The notes below the pieces were generated by a model. The model was not told the DNA's origin. It did not search any database and saw only the letters and a program-made list of their open reading frames with translations. From NCBI GenBank assembly GCA_012514145.1, contig JAAZAV010000027.1:1-64000 (forward strand): a stretch of DNA of 64,000 bases. The letters run 5' to 3'. This DNA comes from Clostridiales bacterium. GTDB lineage: Bacteria > Bacillota > Clostridia > Oscillospirales > CAG-272. Positions 6,403 to 15,508 of this stretch are shown here, piece by piece (position 1 is the stretch's first letter; each line of letters opens with the position of its first letter). A program made the position numbers and the translations under genes.

Positions 6403-7660
6403 ACTCGTTGCCGTATATTCCGCGGCATTGCTTCTGTTGGTCTGTCTGCTTGCCGGATGCGCCGGATCGGTATCGGCCGATGAACCGTCGGTTACTTATG
6501 ACGGTCGTGTGACAGCCGTATCGCGTACCCCTGACACCGACCTCGATCTGACCCTGCGCCGGCCTGCCGAGTTCACCGGAACCGCAGTTCCGGTTCAGAG
6601 CGTTCCGTCTGCCAGCGGTGACTTTTCGCTGCGTTTTATTGCGGCGGGAGACAATATAATACACGAAAATGTCTATATTGACGCTGCTTCCCGTGCAGGA
6701 GAAGGTGAAGAATACAGTTTTGTCAGCATGTATGACGATATAGCCGAGTTGGTTTCTTCTGCTGATATCGCCTTTGTAAACCAGGAGACGCCTGTCTGCG
6801 GGCGTGAGCTTGGAGGGTATTCGGGCTATCCGAACTTCAATTCCCCACCTGAAACGGTTGACGCACTGCTGGAACTGGGCTTCGACATTGTCAACATCGC
6901 GAATAACCACATGCTCGACAAGCGTGAAGAAGGGCTTCTGAACTTCATTGACTTCATGGAGACGAAGGATGTGCTGCTTCTCGGAGCCTACCGCGATGCG
7001 GCTGACTATGACAACATACGGGTTTATGAGACAAACGGTATCAAGATAGCTTTTCTTTCATATACATACAGCACCAACGGCATGACCTTAAACAAGGGCA
7101 GCAAACATATTATCCCTCTGATAAACGAGAAGGATATCACAAGGCAGGTCAGTCTTGCAAAGGAAGCAGGTGATCTTGTGTTCGTCTCGATTCACTGGGG
7201 TACCGAGGATCAGTTTACACCCGATGCCTCCCAGAAGAAATACAGTCAGCTTATGTCAGATCTGGGAGTTGATGTAATAATAGGTCATCATCCCCATGTA
7301 GCCGGGCCGGTAAAGTGGCTGAGCGGCGCCGGCGGAAACAAAACTCTCTGTATCTATTCACTCGGCAACCTGATTTCCACCATGCTTTACCCGCAGAATA
7401 TGGTGGGGGGCATTGCCGGGTTCGATATTGTTCGCCGCGACGGTGTGCTCTCCATAGAAAATCCGGTTTATACCCCCATCGTATGCCATTATGATATTAC
7501 CCGGCTGAATCTTCAGGTATATCTCATGGAGAATTACACCGAGGAACTCTGCAAGGCTCACGGCGCTCAGAAGCGCGGTGCCTTTACTCTCAACAGACTG
7601 AAGAGATACATCACTGATACGATTGATGCCGAATTCCTGCCGGAATGGCTTATCGGCTGA
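6392..7660 (+). CDS. capA: CapA-family lipoprotein
   Basis: A 422-residue lipoprotein of the CapA/PgsA metallophosphatase-like family, linked to poly-gamma-glutamate or cell-surface polymer handling. The lipobox is LLAGC at residues about 20-24. Family blocks visible are FIAAGDNIIHENVY (metal ligands), FVNQETPV, the VNIANNHMLD motif, VFVSIHWGTE and VIIGHHPHVAGPV, all with their Asp/His/Asn ligands intact. A GAGGAG site lies 11 nt before the ATG, inside the upstream 71-aa gene. No pgsB/pgsC partners are nearby, so it may act alone, as many CapA homologues in Clostridia do. Confidence 0.88.
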   Translation: MRIKLVAVYSAALLLLVCLLAGCAGSVSADEPSVTYDGRVTAVSRTPDTDLDLTLRRPAEFTGTAVPVQSVPSASGDFSLRFIAAGDNIIHENVYIDAASRAGEGEEYSFVSMYDDIAELVSSADIAFVNQETPVCGRELGGYSGYPNFNSPPETVDALLELGFDIVNIANNHMLDKREEGLLNFIDFMETKDVLLLGAYRDAADYDNIRVYETNGIKIAFLSYTYSTNGMTLNKGSKHIIPLINEKDITRQVSLAKEAGDLVFVSIHWGTEDQFTPDASQKKYSQLMSDLGVDVIIGHHPHVAGPVKWLSGAGGNKTLCIYSLGNLISTMLYPQNMVGGIAGFDIVRRDGVLSIENPVYTPIVCHYDITRLNLQVYLMENYTEELCKAHGAQKRGAFTLNRLKRYITDTIDAEFLPEWLIG

Positions 7661-7681
7661 AAATCTGATTGATATTACTAT

Positions 7682-7730
7682 CCCCCGTACAAAAGGTTCG
7701 TACTTAAACCTTTTTGTGCGGGGGTTCTTG
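7682..7730 (+). terminator. Rho-independent terminator of capA
   Basis: A long stem (CCCCCGTACAAAAGGTT at 7682-7698 against AACCTTTTTGTGCGGGGG at 7707-7724) followed by TTCTTGTTAT. Confidence 0.85.
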
Positions 7731-7789
7731 TTATATGATTCCTATTATCATGCCCGTCTGTCTCTTTCATTGTGTTTTTTCAACAAAAA

Positions 7790-7818
7790 GGAGAACCGCG
7801 CAAAATACACAGTTCTCC
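7790..7818 (-). terminator. Rho-independent terminator of murA
   Basis: On the minus strand, the stem GGAGAAC/GTTCTCC (7812-7818 with 7790-7796) is followed by a run of T residues (A-run 7785-7789 on the plus strand). It is located 8 nt after the murA stop. Confidence 0.75.
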
Positions 7819-7825
7819 GGGTTCT

Positions 7826-9115
7826 TTAGTTTGCCGTTCCGTATTCCACGGAATCGGGAATGACTATTTTTCTTATATCCGCACCGACTGCGGTCAGCTT
7901 GCCGACCAGATTGTCATATCCGCGTTCAATGTGGAAAATCTCATCAATTTCGGTACGCCCTTTGCAGCAAAGACCGGCGATAACCATCGCCGCACCGGCA
8001 CGCAGATCCATTGCCCTCACAGGGGCTGCCTGCAGAGTGGTTCCGCCCTCTATTATAGCCGTCCTGCCGTCCACTATTATGCTGGCGCCCATTAGCCTGA
8101 GTTCTTCTACGTATTTGAAACGGTTTTCAAATATGCTCTCAGTCAGAAAACTGACCCCGTTTGCCTGACACAGCAGGACGCACATCTGCGGCTGCATGTC
8201 GGTAGGAAAACCGGGATATGGCAGTGTCTTGATATTTATGCGATTCAAGTCACCGGAACGGGTGACATAGACATAGTCGTCATATTCTTCGACTATTACG
8301 CCCATCTCCTCCAGCTTTGCGGTTATGGATTCAAGATGCTTTGGAATGACATTGCGAACAACCATGGCACCGCCGGTGGCAGCTGCCGCTATCATAAATG
8401 TGCCCGCCTCTATCATGTCAGGAATAATGGCATAGGTGCAGCCGCGCAGCTTCTCTACACCGCGCACTCTTATGGTATCGGTTCCCGCGCCGGTTATACG
8501 CGCCCCGCAGGTGTTGAGAAAGTTTGCGACGTCAACGATGTGAGGTTCACGGGCAGCGTTCTCTATAACAGTCATACCCTTCGCCAGCACTGCGGCTAAT
8601 ATAACATTTATTGTGCCGCCCACGGTTACCATGTCGAAATAAACGCTGCTGCCGCGCAGACCGTACTTAGCCTCTGCAACGACACAGCCGCTGTCCACAC
8701 TGACCTCCGCGCCGAGAGCCTCAAAGCCTTTGATATGCTGGTCGATGGGACGTACTCCGAAATCGCAGCCGCCGGGATATCCCACGCAGGCACGGCCGTA
8801 TCTGCCCAGCTCTGCACCTAACAGGTAGTATGATGAACGCATCTTACGCACAAGGTCGAAGGGGGAAGATCCGCCCTCCGCATCGCGGGAGTCAATCTCC
8901 ACGGTGTCCTTGGCAAGCATGCGTACACGGCAGCCGATACTCTGCATTATCTCGAGCGAGAGTGCGACATCGTTAATCGCCGGGAGATTCTCTATTACGC
9001 AGACACTGCCGGTAAGAAGGCTTGCGAATATTATCGGGCATGCCGCGTTTTTCATTCCGCTTATATCGACCGGTCCCCTCAGCGGAGTACCGCCGTTAAT
9101 CACGTACTTTTCCAT
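7826..9115 (-). CDS. murA: UDP-N-acetylglucosamine 1-carboxyvinyltransferase
   Basis: First committed step of peptidoglycan synthesis: transfers enolpyruvyl from PEP to UDP-GlcNAc in the cytoplasm. The 429-residue length is normal. The GMKNAACPI substrate loop (Lys-Asn pair) is near residue 21, and the catalytic Cys lies in the YPGGCDFGVRPIDQHI loop near residue 115, so it is of the fosfomycin-sensitive Cys type. The C-terminal AAMVIAGL and RGYDNL blocks are present. It has its own promoter 100 nt upstream and its own terminator, although it follows the yycI end of the wal operon in the same direction. Confidence 0.95.
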   Translation of the reverse strand: MEKYVINGGTPLRGPVDISGMKNAACPIIFASLLTGSVCVIENLPAINDVALSLEIMQSIGCRVRMLAKDTVEIDSRDAEGGSSPFDLVRKMRSSYYLLGAELGRYGRACVGYPGGCDFGVRPIDQHIKGFEALGAEVSVDSGCVVAEAKYGLRGSSVYFDMVTVGGTINVILAAVLAKGMTVIENAAREPHIVDVANFLNTCGARITGAGTDTIRVRGVEKLRGCTYAIIPDMIEAGTFMIAAAATGGAMVVRNVIPKHLESITAKLEEMGVIVEEYDDYVYVTRSGDLNRINIKTLPYPGFPTDMQPQMCVLLCQANGVSFLTESIFENRFKYVEELRLMGASIIVDGRTAIIEGGTTLQAAPVRAMDLRAGAAMVIAGLCCKGRTEIDEIFHIERGYDNLVGKLTAVGADIRKIVIPDSVEYGTAN

Positions 9116-9219
9116 ATATTATCACCCTTGGCGAGCAATCTTTCACAATAACTTTGTAGGATTTTTAACAAAAACACTAAAGCGGACACATCGCATACGC
9201 CCGCCAGTTTACCAAGCAT

Positions 9220-9248
9220 ATTATAGCACACAAACAGCTAAAAGGCAA
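9220..9248 (-). promoter_or_regulatory. murA promoter
   Basis: Minus strand: -35 TTGCCT (9243-9248), 17-nt spacer, -10 TATAAT (9220-9225). It gives a leader of about 100 nt before the murA ATG. Confidence 0.75.
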
Positions 9249-9331
9249 GTATGTTTTTTGTAATATCGCAACCTGCATCATATTCCGGGATTATGACGGC
9301 GTTTGCAGTTATTTTACCAAGCGGGGTTCCC

Positions 9332-10312
9332 TTACAATGCGAATATGCTGCCGGTTACCGCATTGCGCACTCTGCTGCTGCCATCGGAATAGCCTACACG
9401 CCATGCCGGTATCAGATAGTAGGTGCTGCGGTCAGAACTCCAGTTGACGCAATACTCCTCATTAAGATATGTCACCCGGTGCTCGAGTTCCGTGTCGGCA
9501 TTCTCTCTGCGCTCGTCAAGATAATCTTTCTCCATGAACAGGATATTAACCTGGTCGTAGGAGTCCGCCCGGTAACTGCTCTGACCCTCACAGCAGCTTT
9601 CGAATATAAGCACGCCGGAAAAGCAGATTACCGTATTTCCGTCGTAGATCACCGTTACCTCACACTGAACGGAAGGCAGCCCCGAGAAGCTCTGACGACA
9701 GACAGCCGCATACCGGCCGGTATTGGCGTCACGCACAATCGAAATCACCGACAGAGTCACTCCAAGCTTTTTAAAATGTCTGACTATATCTCTCTCGGCA
9801 TTATAAGGCTGAGTGATTTCTTCCGATTCTACATTAAATGGCGCGGTACCGCCGTTATACAGATAATCGGATGCCGCCTCTGCATAATTATATAGCTCGG
9901 TTCCGCCTGATGTCCAGCGGAGCGTGAACGGATCATATGAAAAAAACTCCGCCGATGCCGATTCAGAGACGGGTGCCGAAGAAGCCTTGTACCCCGCAGA
10001 TGATACCGAATGTATCTCGCCCGTCGGCGTTTGCGAGGATATACCCTCCTCACCTAACAGAAGCAGCGCAACAGACTTGTGATAGCCTTCGCCCGGCTTG
10101 CCGATTATGACACCAGCCGAGGATTTTTTCGCCGGAATCACCTCCGGAGCGACAGCAATTCCGCCATCCTGCAGAAGTTCAACGGTACTCGCAATTGTAT
10201 CACTGTCGATGTAGTGATTGCTACGGTACTGCACCGCCAAGCTGATTCCGAGAAAAATATCCGCCGCAGCCATCAGGATGATAAGTACGTTTTTTACCTT
10301 ACTCCAATTCAT
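9332..10312 (-). CDS. yycI: YycI-like WalK accessory protein
   Basis: A single-pass membrane protein (MNWSKVKNVLIILMAAADIF anchor, residues 1-27) with an extracellular mixed alpha/beta domain, 326 residues. The N-terminal M-N/D-W-S-K pattern and the position directly after yycH in a wal operon are the basis for the call; the rest of the sequence is poorly conserved. In Bacillus, YycI and YycH form a membrane complex that modulates WalK activity. It overlaps yycH by 14 nt. Confidence 0.75.
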   Translation of the reverse strand: MNWSKVKNVLIILMAAADIFLGISLAVQYRSNHYIDSDTIASTVELLQDGGIAVAPEVIPAKKSSAGVIIGKPGEGYHKSVALLLLGEEGISSQTPTGEIHSVSSAGYKASSAPVSESASAEFFSYDPFTLRWTSGGTELYNYAEAASDYLYNGGTAPFNVESEEITQPYNAERDIVRHFKKLGVTLSVISIVRDANTGRYAAVCRQSFSGLPSVQCEVTVIYDGNTVICFSGVLIFESCCEGQSSYRADSYDQVNILFMEKDYLDERRENADTELEHRVTYLNEEYCVNWSSDRSTYYLIPAWRVGYSDGSSRVRNAVTGSIFAL

Positions 10313-11684
10313 AAATCAAATCTCTGTCGGAAAAAGCTACCGTCCACTCGGATATTATATTCTGTCCTGCCCCTGCCGGGCTGTCGTTCATAACAAATGC
10401 CGGACGCATAATACCGCCCTTCGCCGCGGATATGCCGCAGGTACGTTCTATGTTCCACAAAACCCATTCCACACCGAAACCGGCAAATGACATCCCTGTT
10501 TTTTCAATAATCGCGGGATAAAGCTCGGCATGCCGGATGCATCCGCTGTCAAATTCCAACTTAACCACAGTATAAGGTTTCAGCTCCGGACTGAATACCG
10601 TGATCCCGCTGAGCTGCAGACCATACTCTACTATAACAGTCTCGCCCTCCCGGCGAAGCCCCTGCAGATATGGCACCGCATCGCCTCCTGTAAAGCAGGT
10701 TGACACCTCGCCCAGTCCCTTGACAAAGGAATCGGCGGCTTTCAGAAGGTCGATAACCGAATATCTGTCCTTTGAATAACCTAACAGCCTGGATATTGCC
10801 AGACCGCCGTCCAAATCCTCCGATCCCTCGAAAATCGCCGAGTCCGGCGAAAGCCGTAAGTTTCCGAAATCGTCTACATACACAGCTGTAACACCGTCCG
10901 AATCGGTGTACCTGCTTAGATTCTCGGTGTTGTAGCCGAACATACGCAACATCCCCTCGGTCAGCTCATACTCATCAGGAACACCGCGCACAATATGCGC
11001 TCCCACATCCTTTGGAGGCTGGGTGAAAAATGGTGTGCTGTCGGACAGTTCAATTGTACCCGTCCCGCCGCCGAAGGTGTAGGGGTAAAGTCCGTTGACA
11101 GCCTGAAAATACGAGAATACCGGCGGAACACTCTTCCCCGGCGTAATTGAAAAAAACAGTCCGTCTCCGGTTTTTGCGACGGCGCTGCCGTCGCCAAGTA
11201 TACACAGCTCTAAAACTATAAGTTCAAACTCCGCGCCGCCGTACTGGCCGCCGTCAGACAAATATGCCGCTATCACGGACGACGGCATAGGCGAACGGTA
11301 GCGTATATAGACATGTACATTGCTGCCGAGGGCAGCCAGCCACTCAGCTATGCTTGCCTCACGGCATACGGAAGCTTCACCGAAAATTGCCGCTATACAT
11401 TCGGAAGAAGCATTATACATGGCTTCAAGACCGTCTGACACCGTGCCCATTCCACCATAGCCTATATCATAACCCGCAAATTCGGGAAGCAGCATTGTGC
11501 CTGTCAGCTCTGCGGTCTGACTGTCGTAGCCGTGCAGGATAAGCAGCCGGTCGAAATAGGAAAGTTCCATATCGGTGCCCTTGCTGCTGATATTGAGCAC
11601 TACCGTCGTGAAGATCAGCACGGTCATAATAAGGAATAAAACAATCAGCAGCAGCCGCTTGAAACCTTCAATGCTGCGCTTCAT
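10299..11684 (-). CDS. yycH: YycH-like WalK accessory protein
   Basis: A 461-residue protein with one N-terminal membrane segment (residues about 10-32, LLLIVLFLIMTVLIFTTVVL) and a large extracytoplasmic domain, matching the size and topology of YycH. Sequence motifs are weak, so identification rests on topology and on the walK-yycH-yycI order. The ATG overlaps the walK stop (ATGA at 11681-11684). It probably acts with the next protein to adjust WalK signalling. Confidence 0.75.
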   Translation of the reverse strand: MKRSIEGFKRLLLIVLFLIMTVLIFTTVVLNISSKGTDMELSYFDRLLILHGYDSQTAELTGTMLLPEFAGYDIGYGGMGTVSDGLEAMYNASSECIAAIFGEASVCREASIAEWLAALGSNVHVYIRYRSPMPSSVIAAYLSDGGQYGGAEFELIVLELCILGDGSAVAKTGDGLFFSITPGKSVPPVFSYFQAVNGLYPYTFGGGTGTIELSDSTPFFTQPPKDVGAHIVRGVPDEYELTEGMLRMFGYNTENLSRYTDSDGVTAVYVDDFGNLRLSPDSAIFEGSEDLDGGLAISRLLGYSKDRYSVIDLLKAADSFVKGLGEVSTCFTGGDAVPYLQGLRREGETVIVEYGLQLSGITVFSPELKPYTVVKLEFDSGCIRHAELYPAIIEKTGMSFAGFGVEWVLWNIERTCGISAAKGGIMRPAFVMNDSPAGAGQNIISEWTVAFSDRDLIYELE

Positions 11685-13531
11685 GCTTTTCTGCCTCTGT
11701 CAGCCGAAGCAGGAAGATTATCTCTGACGAAATCCGGCGATTTTTGCGGGTCTTCCTTCGGAAGTGCCGATACCTCGGGCAGACGGATTATCACCTCTGT
11801 GCCTTTGCCCAAACGGCTCTTAATTGCGATTGTGCCGCCGTGAGCTTCTACGATTTCTTTGGCGATTGCAAGACCGAGGCCGGTACCGCCGGTGTCAGAG
11901 GTTCTCGCCTTTTCCACCCGGTAGAAGCGTTCAAAGATACGGGGCAGATCCTCCTCGGGAATACCAGCTCCGTTGTCTCTTACACGAATTACAATGTCAC
12001 GGTTCACCGCCGCGCCGATTACCGCTACTTCGCCGCCCTCCTGGGTATACTTCATAGAGTTGGAAACAATATTTGTAATAACCTGCTCCAGACGCTCTCT
12101 GTCGGCGGTCATAGGCAGCGGATTGGGACAGTCAAGAGTGATATTCTGATTCTTGGCATTGGCGCTGATCTGCAATATCGAGCATATGTGCCGCAGTCTC
12201 TCCCGCATGTCAAATGAGGATACCTGCCATTTGGTACGTCGGTTATCCAGCCGCGACAGGGTCAGCAAATCGCTGACTATACGCAGCATGCGGTCGCTTT
12301 CCTCTATTATGTTGCCCAAGAACATCTCCCGCATACCGCTGTCCATGTCGGGATACATCATAACCGATTCGGTGGATGCCTTAATTACCGTCAGAGGCGT
12401 GCGCAGTTCATGTGACACATTTGCGACAAACTCCCGCTGTGCCTTTTCAAGCTTGTAGCGGTTGCTGATATCCTGGAGAATAGCCAGACAGCCGTTGTGC
12501 GATTTTCCGTCCTCAACATAACGCAGGGGGCTGAAACTCACATCCAGCGCCCTGTCGCCGGCTACAATACCGCGCAGAACCACCGTATGCCCGGGGGACA
12601 GCGATTTTACATAGCTATCGGCGTATTCGATGTCAAGCTCTTTCATCATCTCGCCTAATGTCATTCTGTCCGAGCCCAACAGCTCAATCGCACTGTCGTT
12701 GATATGGATCGGTCTGCCGTTGTCGGAATACGCGATAAGGGCATCGCGCATGCAGGTGAGTATGGTCTCAAGCTTCATACGCTCGCCGGTGATCTCGTGC
12801 AGTGTGCGCTTAAGCACCTGCTTCATCTCGTTGAAAGTAGCTGTAAGCACACCGATTTCGTCGGTTGCCCTGACCTTTATTTCGTGCTCGAATTCCCCCG
12901 CAGCCACAAGCTGAGCATCCCTTGTCAGCGAACGTATAGGCGAAGTTATGGCGCGCGCCAGGAAGAATGACAGCACAGCGGCAATAAGCATGCCAAAAAA
13001 GACAGATTGAAGTATTATCGTGAAAATCTGCCGCGTAAGGGCGCTCATCTCTTCCATCGTGTCTTTTATGTATATTATGCATTCTCTCCCCGAGGTGCCG
13101 GAAGCCAGCCAGACCGCGTAATCAGCGTGTTCGGCTCCCAGCTCCTGACGTCTGCCGTCACCGCGTTTCATGGCGGCGATAAGGTTCCTTGTCTTGGCTA
13201 ACGTCCTGCCGGATTCGTCATCCGAACCGGCAAGGTAATCGCCGTCCATGTCTAGGATGTAGTAATTGCGGTAATTATCGATACCAAGGGACGCGGCATA
13301 GGCGGCTATCATCTGCTTCTGCACGGGCGCATGATTTTCCGATTCCAGCGCCGAGGTCAGTTCGGCATGCAGATGGGTGCCTTCTGCAAGTGCTGCATCA
13401 AGCTGCGACACAAACTCTCCGGAGTAATAACCAAATACACTGTGCAGCAGGACTACACCGACGACCGCCATTACGGTTACCATAAATACCGCAAAGATCA
13501 GCGTTATTTTAAAGTGAAGACTGCGGTACAT
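11681..13531 (-). CDS. walK: Sensor histidine kinase WalK
   Basis: A cell-wall stress and homeostasis kinase. The 616-residue chain contains a first membrane segment (residues about 9-30), an extracellular sensor loop, a second membrane segment (residues about 168-190), a HAMP domain (SPIRSLTRDAQLVAAGEFEH), a PAS domain and the HisKA H-box FVANVSHELRTPLT. The ATPase boxes are NIVSNSMKY, DNGAGIPEED and GTGLGLAIAKEIV. All catalytic residues are present. It lies 9 nt after walR and overlaps yycH, so the four genes are one transcriptional unit. Confidence 0.93.
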   Translation of the reverse strand: MYRSLHFKITLIFAVFMVTVMAVVGVVLLHSVFGYYSGEFVSQLDAALAEGTHLHAELTSALESENHAPVQKQMIAAYAASLGIDNYRNYYILDMDGDYLAGSDDESGRTLAKTRNLIAAMKRGDGRRQELGAEHADYAVWLASGTSGRECIIYIKDTMEEMSALTRQIFTIILQSVFFGMLIAAVLSFFLARAITSPIRSLTRDAQLVAAGEFEHEIKVRATDEIGVLTATFNEMKQVLKRTLHEITGERMKLETILTCMRDALIAYSDNGRPIHINDSAIELLGSDRMTLGEMMKELDIEYADSYVKSLSPGHTVVLRGIVAGDRALDVSFSPLRYVEDGKSHNGCLAILQDISNRYKLEKAQREFVANVSHELRTPLTVIKASTESVMMYPDMDSGMREMFLGNIIEESDRMLRIVSDLLTLSRLDNRRTKWQVSSFDMRERLRHICSILQISANAKNQNITLDCPNPLPMTADRERLEQVITNIVSNSMKYTQEGGEVAVIGAAVNRDIVIRVRDNGAGIPEEDLPRIFERFYRVEKARTSDTGGTGLGLAIAKEIVEAHGGTIAIKSRLGKGTEVIIRLPEVSALPKEDPQKSPDFVRDNLPASADRGRKA

Positions 13532-13540
13532 ATTTCTTTA

Positions 13541-14248
13541 TTACTTGAGGTAATAACCCATTCCGCGCTTGGTCATAAGGTATTCGGGTCTTGCGGGATC
13601 CTTCTCCAGTTTATCGCGGAGGCGGCTCACGGTCACGTCTACCGTGCGCAGGTCGCCGTAGAAGTCCTCATAACCCCATACTTCCTCAAGAAGCGCCTCG
13701 CGGGAGTAAATCTTACCGGCGTTCTTTGCGAGATGCACCAGCAGCTCATATTCCTTTTTGGTGAGCAGTATGGGCTGACCATCATTGGTTACCCTGTATT
13801 TATCCGAATCAACGACCAGGTCGCGGACGACAATAACATTGGGGTTTTCCGTTTCACCCTCGTTGATAACCAACTCACCCGCTGCACGGCGGATATTTGA
13901 TTTTATGCGCGCCAGCAAAACCTTCATCGAGAAGGGCTTCGTTACATAGTCATCGGCACCCAGGTCAAGACCGAGGATCTTATCGATCTCCTCCTCGCGG
14001 GCGGTTACGATGATAATAGGTGTCGACATCTTCGCACGTATACGGCGGCAGACCTCGAAGCCGTCCATCTTCGGCAGCATAAGGTCGAGAAGTATAAGGT
14101 CGAATTCGCCGGTCATAGCCTTATTCAGACCTTCCTCGCCGTCAAATGCCAGATCATAGCTGTAACCCGCCTGGGTAATATTGAAGGCGAGTACCTGGGC
14201 TATATTTTTCTCATCCTCGACTATCAGTATCTTCTTCTTTTCTTCCAT
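13541..14248 (-). CDS. walR: Response regulator WalR
   Basis: An OmpR/PhoB-type regulator of 235 residues. The receiver has the acidic pair (VEDE), phospho-acceptor Asp in LILLDLMLPKMDGF, Thr in IIVTA and Lys in DDYVTKPF. The C-terminal winged helix carries the SREALLEEVWGYEDFYGDLR and VDVTVSRLRDKLE segments. It pairs with WalK immediately downstream and is expected to control wall hydrolases and envelope genes. Two 20-bp direct repeats precede the start codon. Confidence 0.93.
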   Translation of the reverse strand: MEEKKKILIVEDEKNIAQVLAFNITQAGYSYDLAFDGEEGLNKAMTGEFDLILLDLMLPKMDGFEVCRRIRAKMSTPIIIVTAREEEIDKILGLDLGADDYVTKPFSMKVLLARIKSNIRRAAGELVINEGETENPNVIVVRDLVVDSDKYRVTNDGQPILLTKKEYELLVHLAKNAGKIYSREALLEEVWGYEDFYGDLRTVDVTVSRLRDKLEKDPARPEYLMTKRGMGYYLK

Positions 14249-14254
14249 ATTGCA

Positions 14255-14300
14255 AACGCTGTCCTTTCTGCGTTGTGGCGAACGCTGTCCTTTCCGCGTT
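14255..14300. repeat. Two 20-bp direct repeats before walR
   Basis: AACGCTGTCCTTTCTGCGTT (14255-14274) and the same sequence with one change (14281-14300), period 26 bp. On the coding strand each copy contains AAAGGA, so the walR leader carries a duplicated ribosome binding site-like segment. Its spacing to ATG is long (13 nt). Confidence 0.8.
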
Positions 14301-14305
14301 TCTCC

Positions 14306-15508
14306 TCAGTTAAACTTTATGCCGACAAAACTGATATTCGCTGCCGCCGGCGTTATGGCCGCTGTTTTGAAATCTCTATTTGACTTAATGTATTCAATAA
14401 TGGCCGGAAGTGCCTCAATTGCCCGCTTACAGCTGTGCATGCGGATTACCGGTATATCGTACCTTTTAATGCCCGCAATTACCGCGTCCGACACATTTGA
14501 TGCGCGTCTCGCGGTAAGATCGGCACTGAAAACGTTCCAGTCCCAAACCACATAACCCGCATCATCAAGTTGCTTTCCCCGCTCCTCATCGATGAAGAGA
14601 CGGTCGGAGGACGAACCGTCCGGCGCACGGATTATACGTGTGGAGGTGCGGAACATACCGCGCAGCAGTGCGCTTTCGATTTTCAGCTCGTCCATAAAGA
14701 CCGAGAAATCCTTCTGAAATGCTTCGGCGTTTCCTGTCATTGACTGCATTCCGATGGAATGCCCGCCGGCTATCATTCTGCGAACCTCCTCGGGATATTT
14801 ATCAACCCGATCGCCGCGGAGGAAGAAGGTCGCCTTAATGCCCGCATTATTCAGAATGTCGAGAATCTCTCCGGTATATTCGTTGGGAGCATCGTCAAAG
14901 GTGAGGTAAATAGTGCGCTCTCCGATAACCTCCACCGGCTTAACGGGTACAACAGGTTCAGTAACTACAGGGCGCTCGCTTTCGGGCATAAGATCCGGCT
15001 GATATTTGCCGATAACCTCCAAAAAGGGAGCTGCCGTCGAATCTCCTATGCGTATCGCCTCACGACCGTCCGCCGCGGTATATGTGTCGAACCTGTAGCC
15101 GAAAAACTCCGCCACATACTTTGCCGGCACCCTTAATACACCGTCGTGGAGCAGGTAGGTGCGCATGAAGACACCGCTGCCGTCAGAGGTGTAAACAAAT
15201 TCCTTGGTCATAGTGTCAAAGGCAAGGTAGCGCTTGTCACGTATGTAACGAAGCAGACCGCTTCGTACGTCATCGATGATGGTCAGCTTCTCCAGATCCA
15301 TGAGGCAATTATACGGCACATAATAATCCGCGTCAAGCTTGATCCAGCCGTATTGTGCACCGCCCTCCCAGGGGGAGTTGTTTATATAAAAGCTGTTATA
15401 ATTCTTGTTTGTCCGAAACTCGTTTGCCGCAAATACCTGACCCGGTGTAAGCAGCAGAACGAGCGTCAGAACCAATGCCGTGAATAAGGCTGTTATACGC
15501 GTTTTCAT
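14306..15508 (-). CDS. Secreted polysaccharide deacetylase-like protein, degenerate active site
   Basis: 400 residues with a signal peptide (ALVLTLVLLLTPGQVFA). An N-terminal region of about 160 residues resembles a copper-amine-oxidase N-domain-like wall-associated module, followed by a NodB domain (residues about 205-380). Motif 1 is TFDDAP (both Asp present). Motif 2 is GHSIGMQSMTG, where the second metal-binding His of the usual HxxxH is Gln. Motif 3 RAPDG and the late His (RMHSCK) are present. Loss of one zinc ligand suggests weak or absent deacetylase activity, or another ligand set. It overlaps the upstream gene by 4 nt and is 57 nt before walR, hence a wall-related role is likely. Confidence 0.8.
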   Translation of the reverse strand: MKTRITALFTALVLTLVLLLTPGQVFAANEFRTNKNYNSFYINNSPWEGGAQYGWIKLDADYYVPYNCLMDLEKLTIIDDVRSGLLRYIRDKRYLAFDTMTKEFVYTSDGSGVFMRTYLLHDGVLRVPAKYVAEFFGYRFDTYTAADGREAIRIGDSTAAPFLEVIGKYQPDLMPESERPVVTEPVVPVKPVEVIGERTIYLTFDDAPNEYTGEILDILNNAGIKATFFLRGDRVDKYPEEVRRMIAGGHSIGMQSMTGNAEAFQKDFSVFMDELKIESALLRGMFRTSTRIIRAPDGSSSDRLFIDEERGKQLDDAGYVVWDWNVFSADLTARRASNVSDAVIAGIKRYDIPVIRMHSCKRAIEALPAIIEYIKSNRDFKTAAITPAAANISFVGIKFN

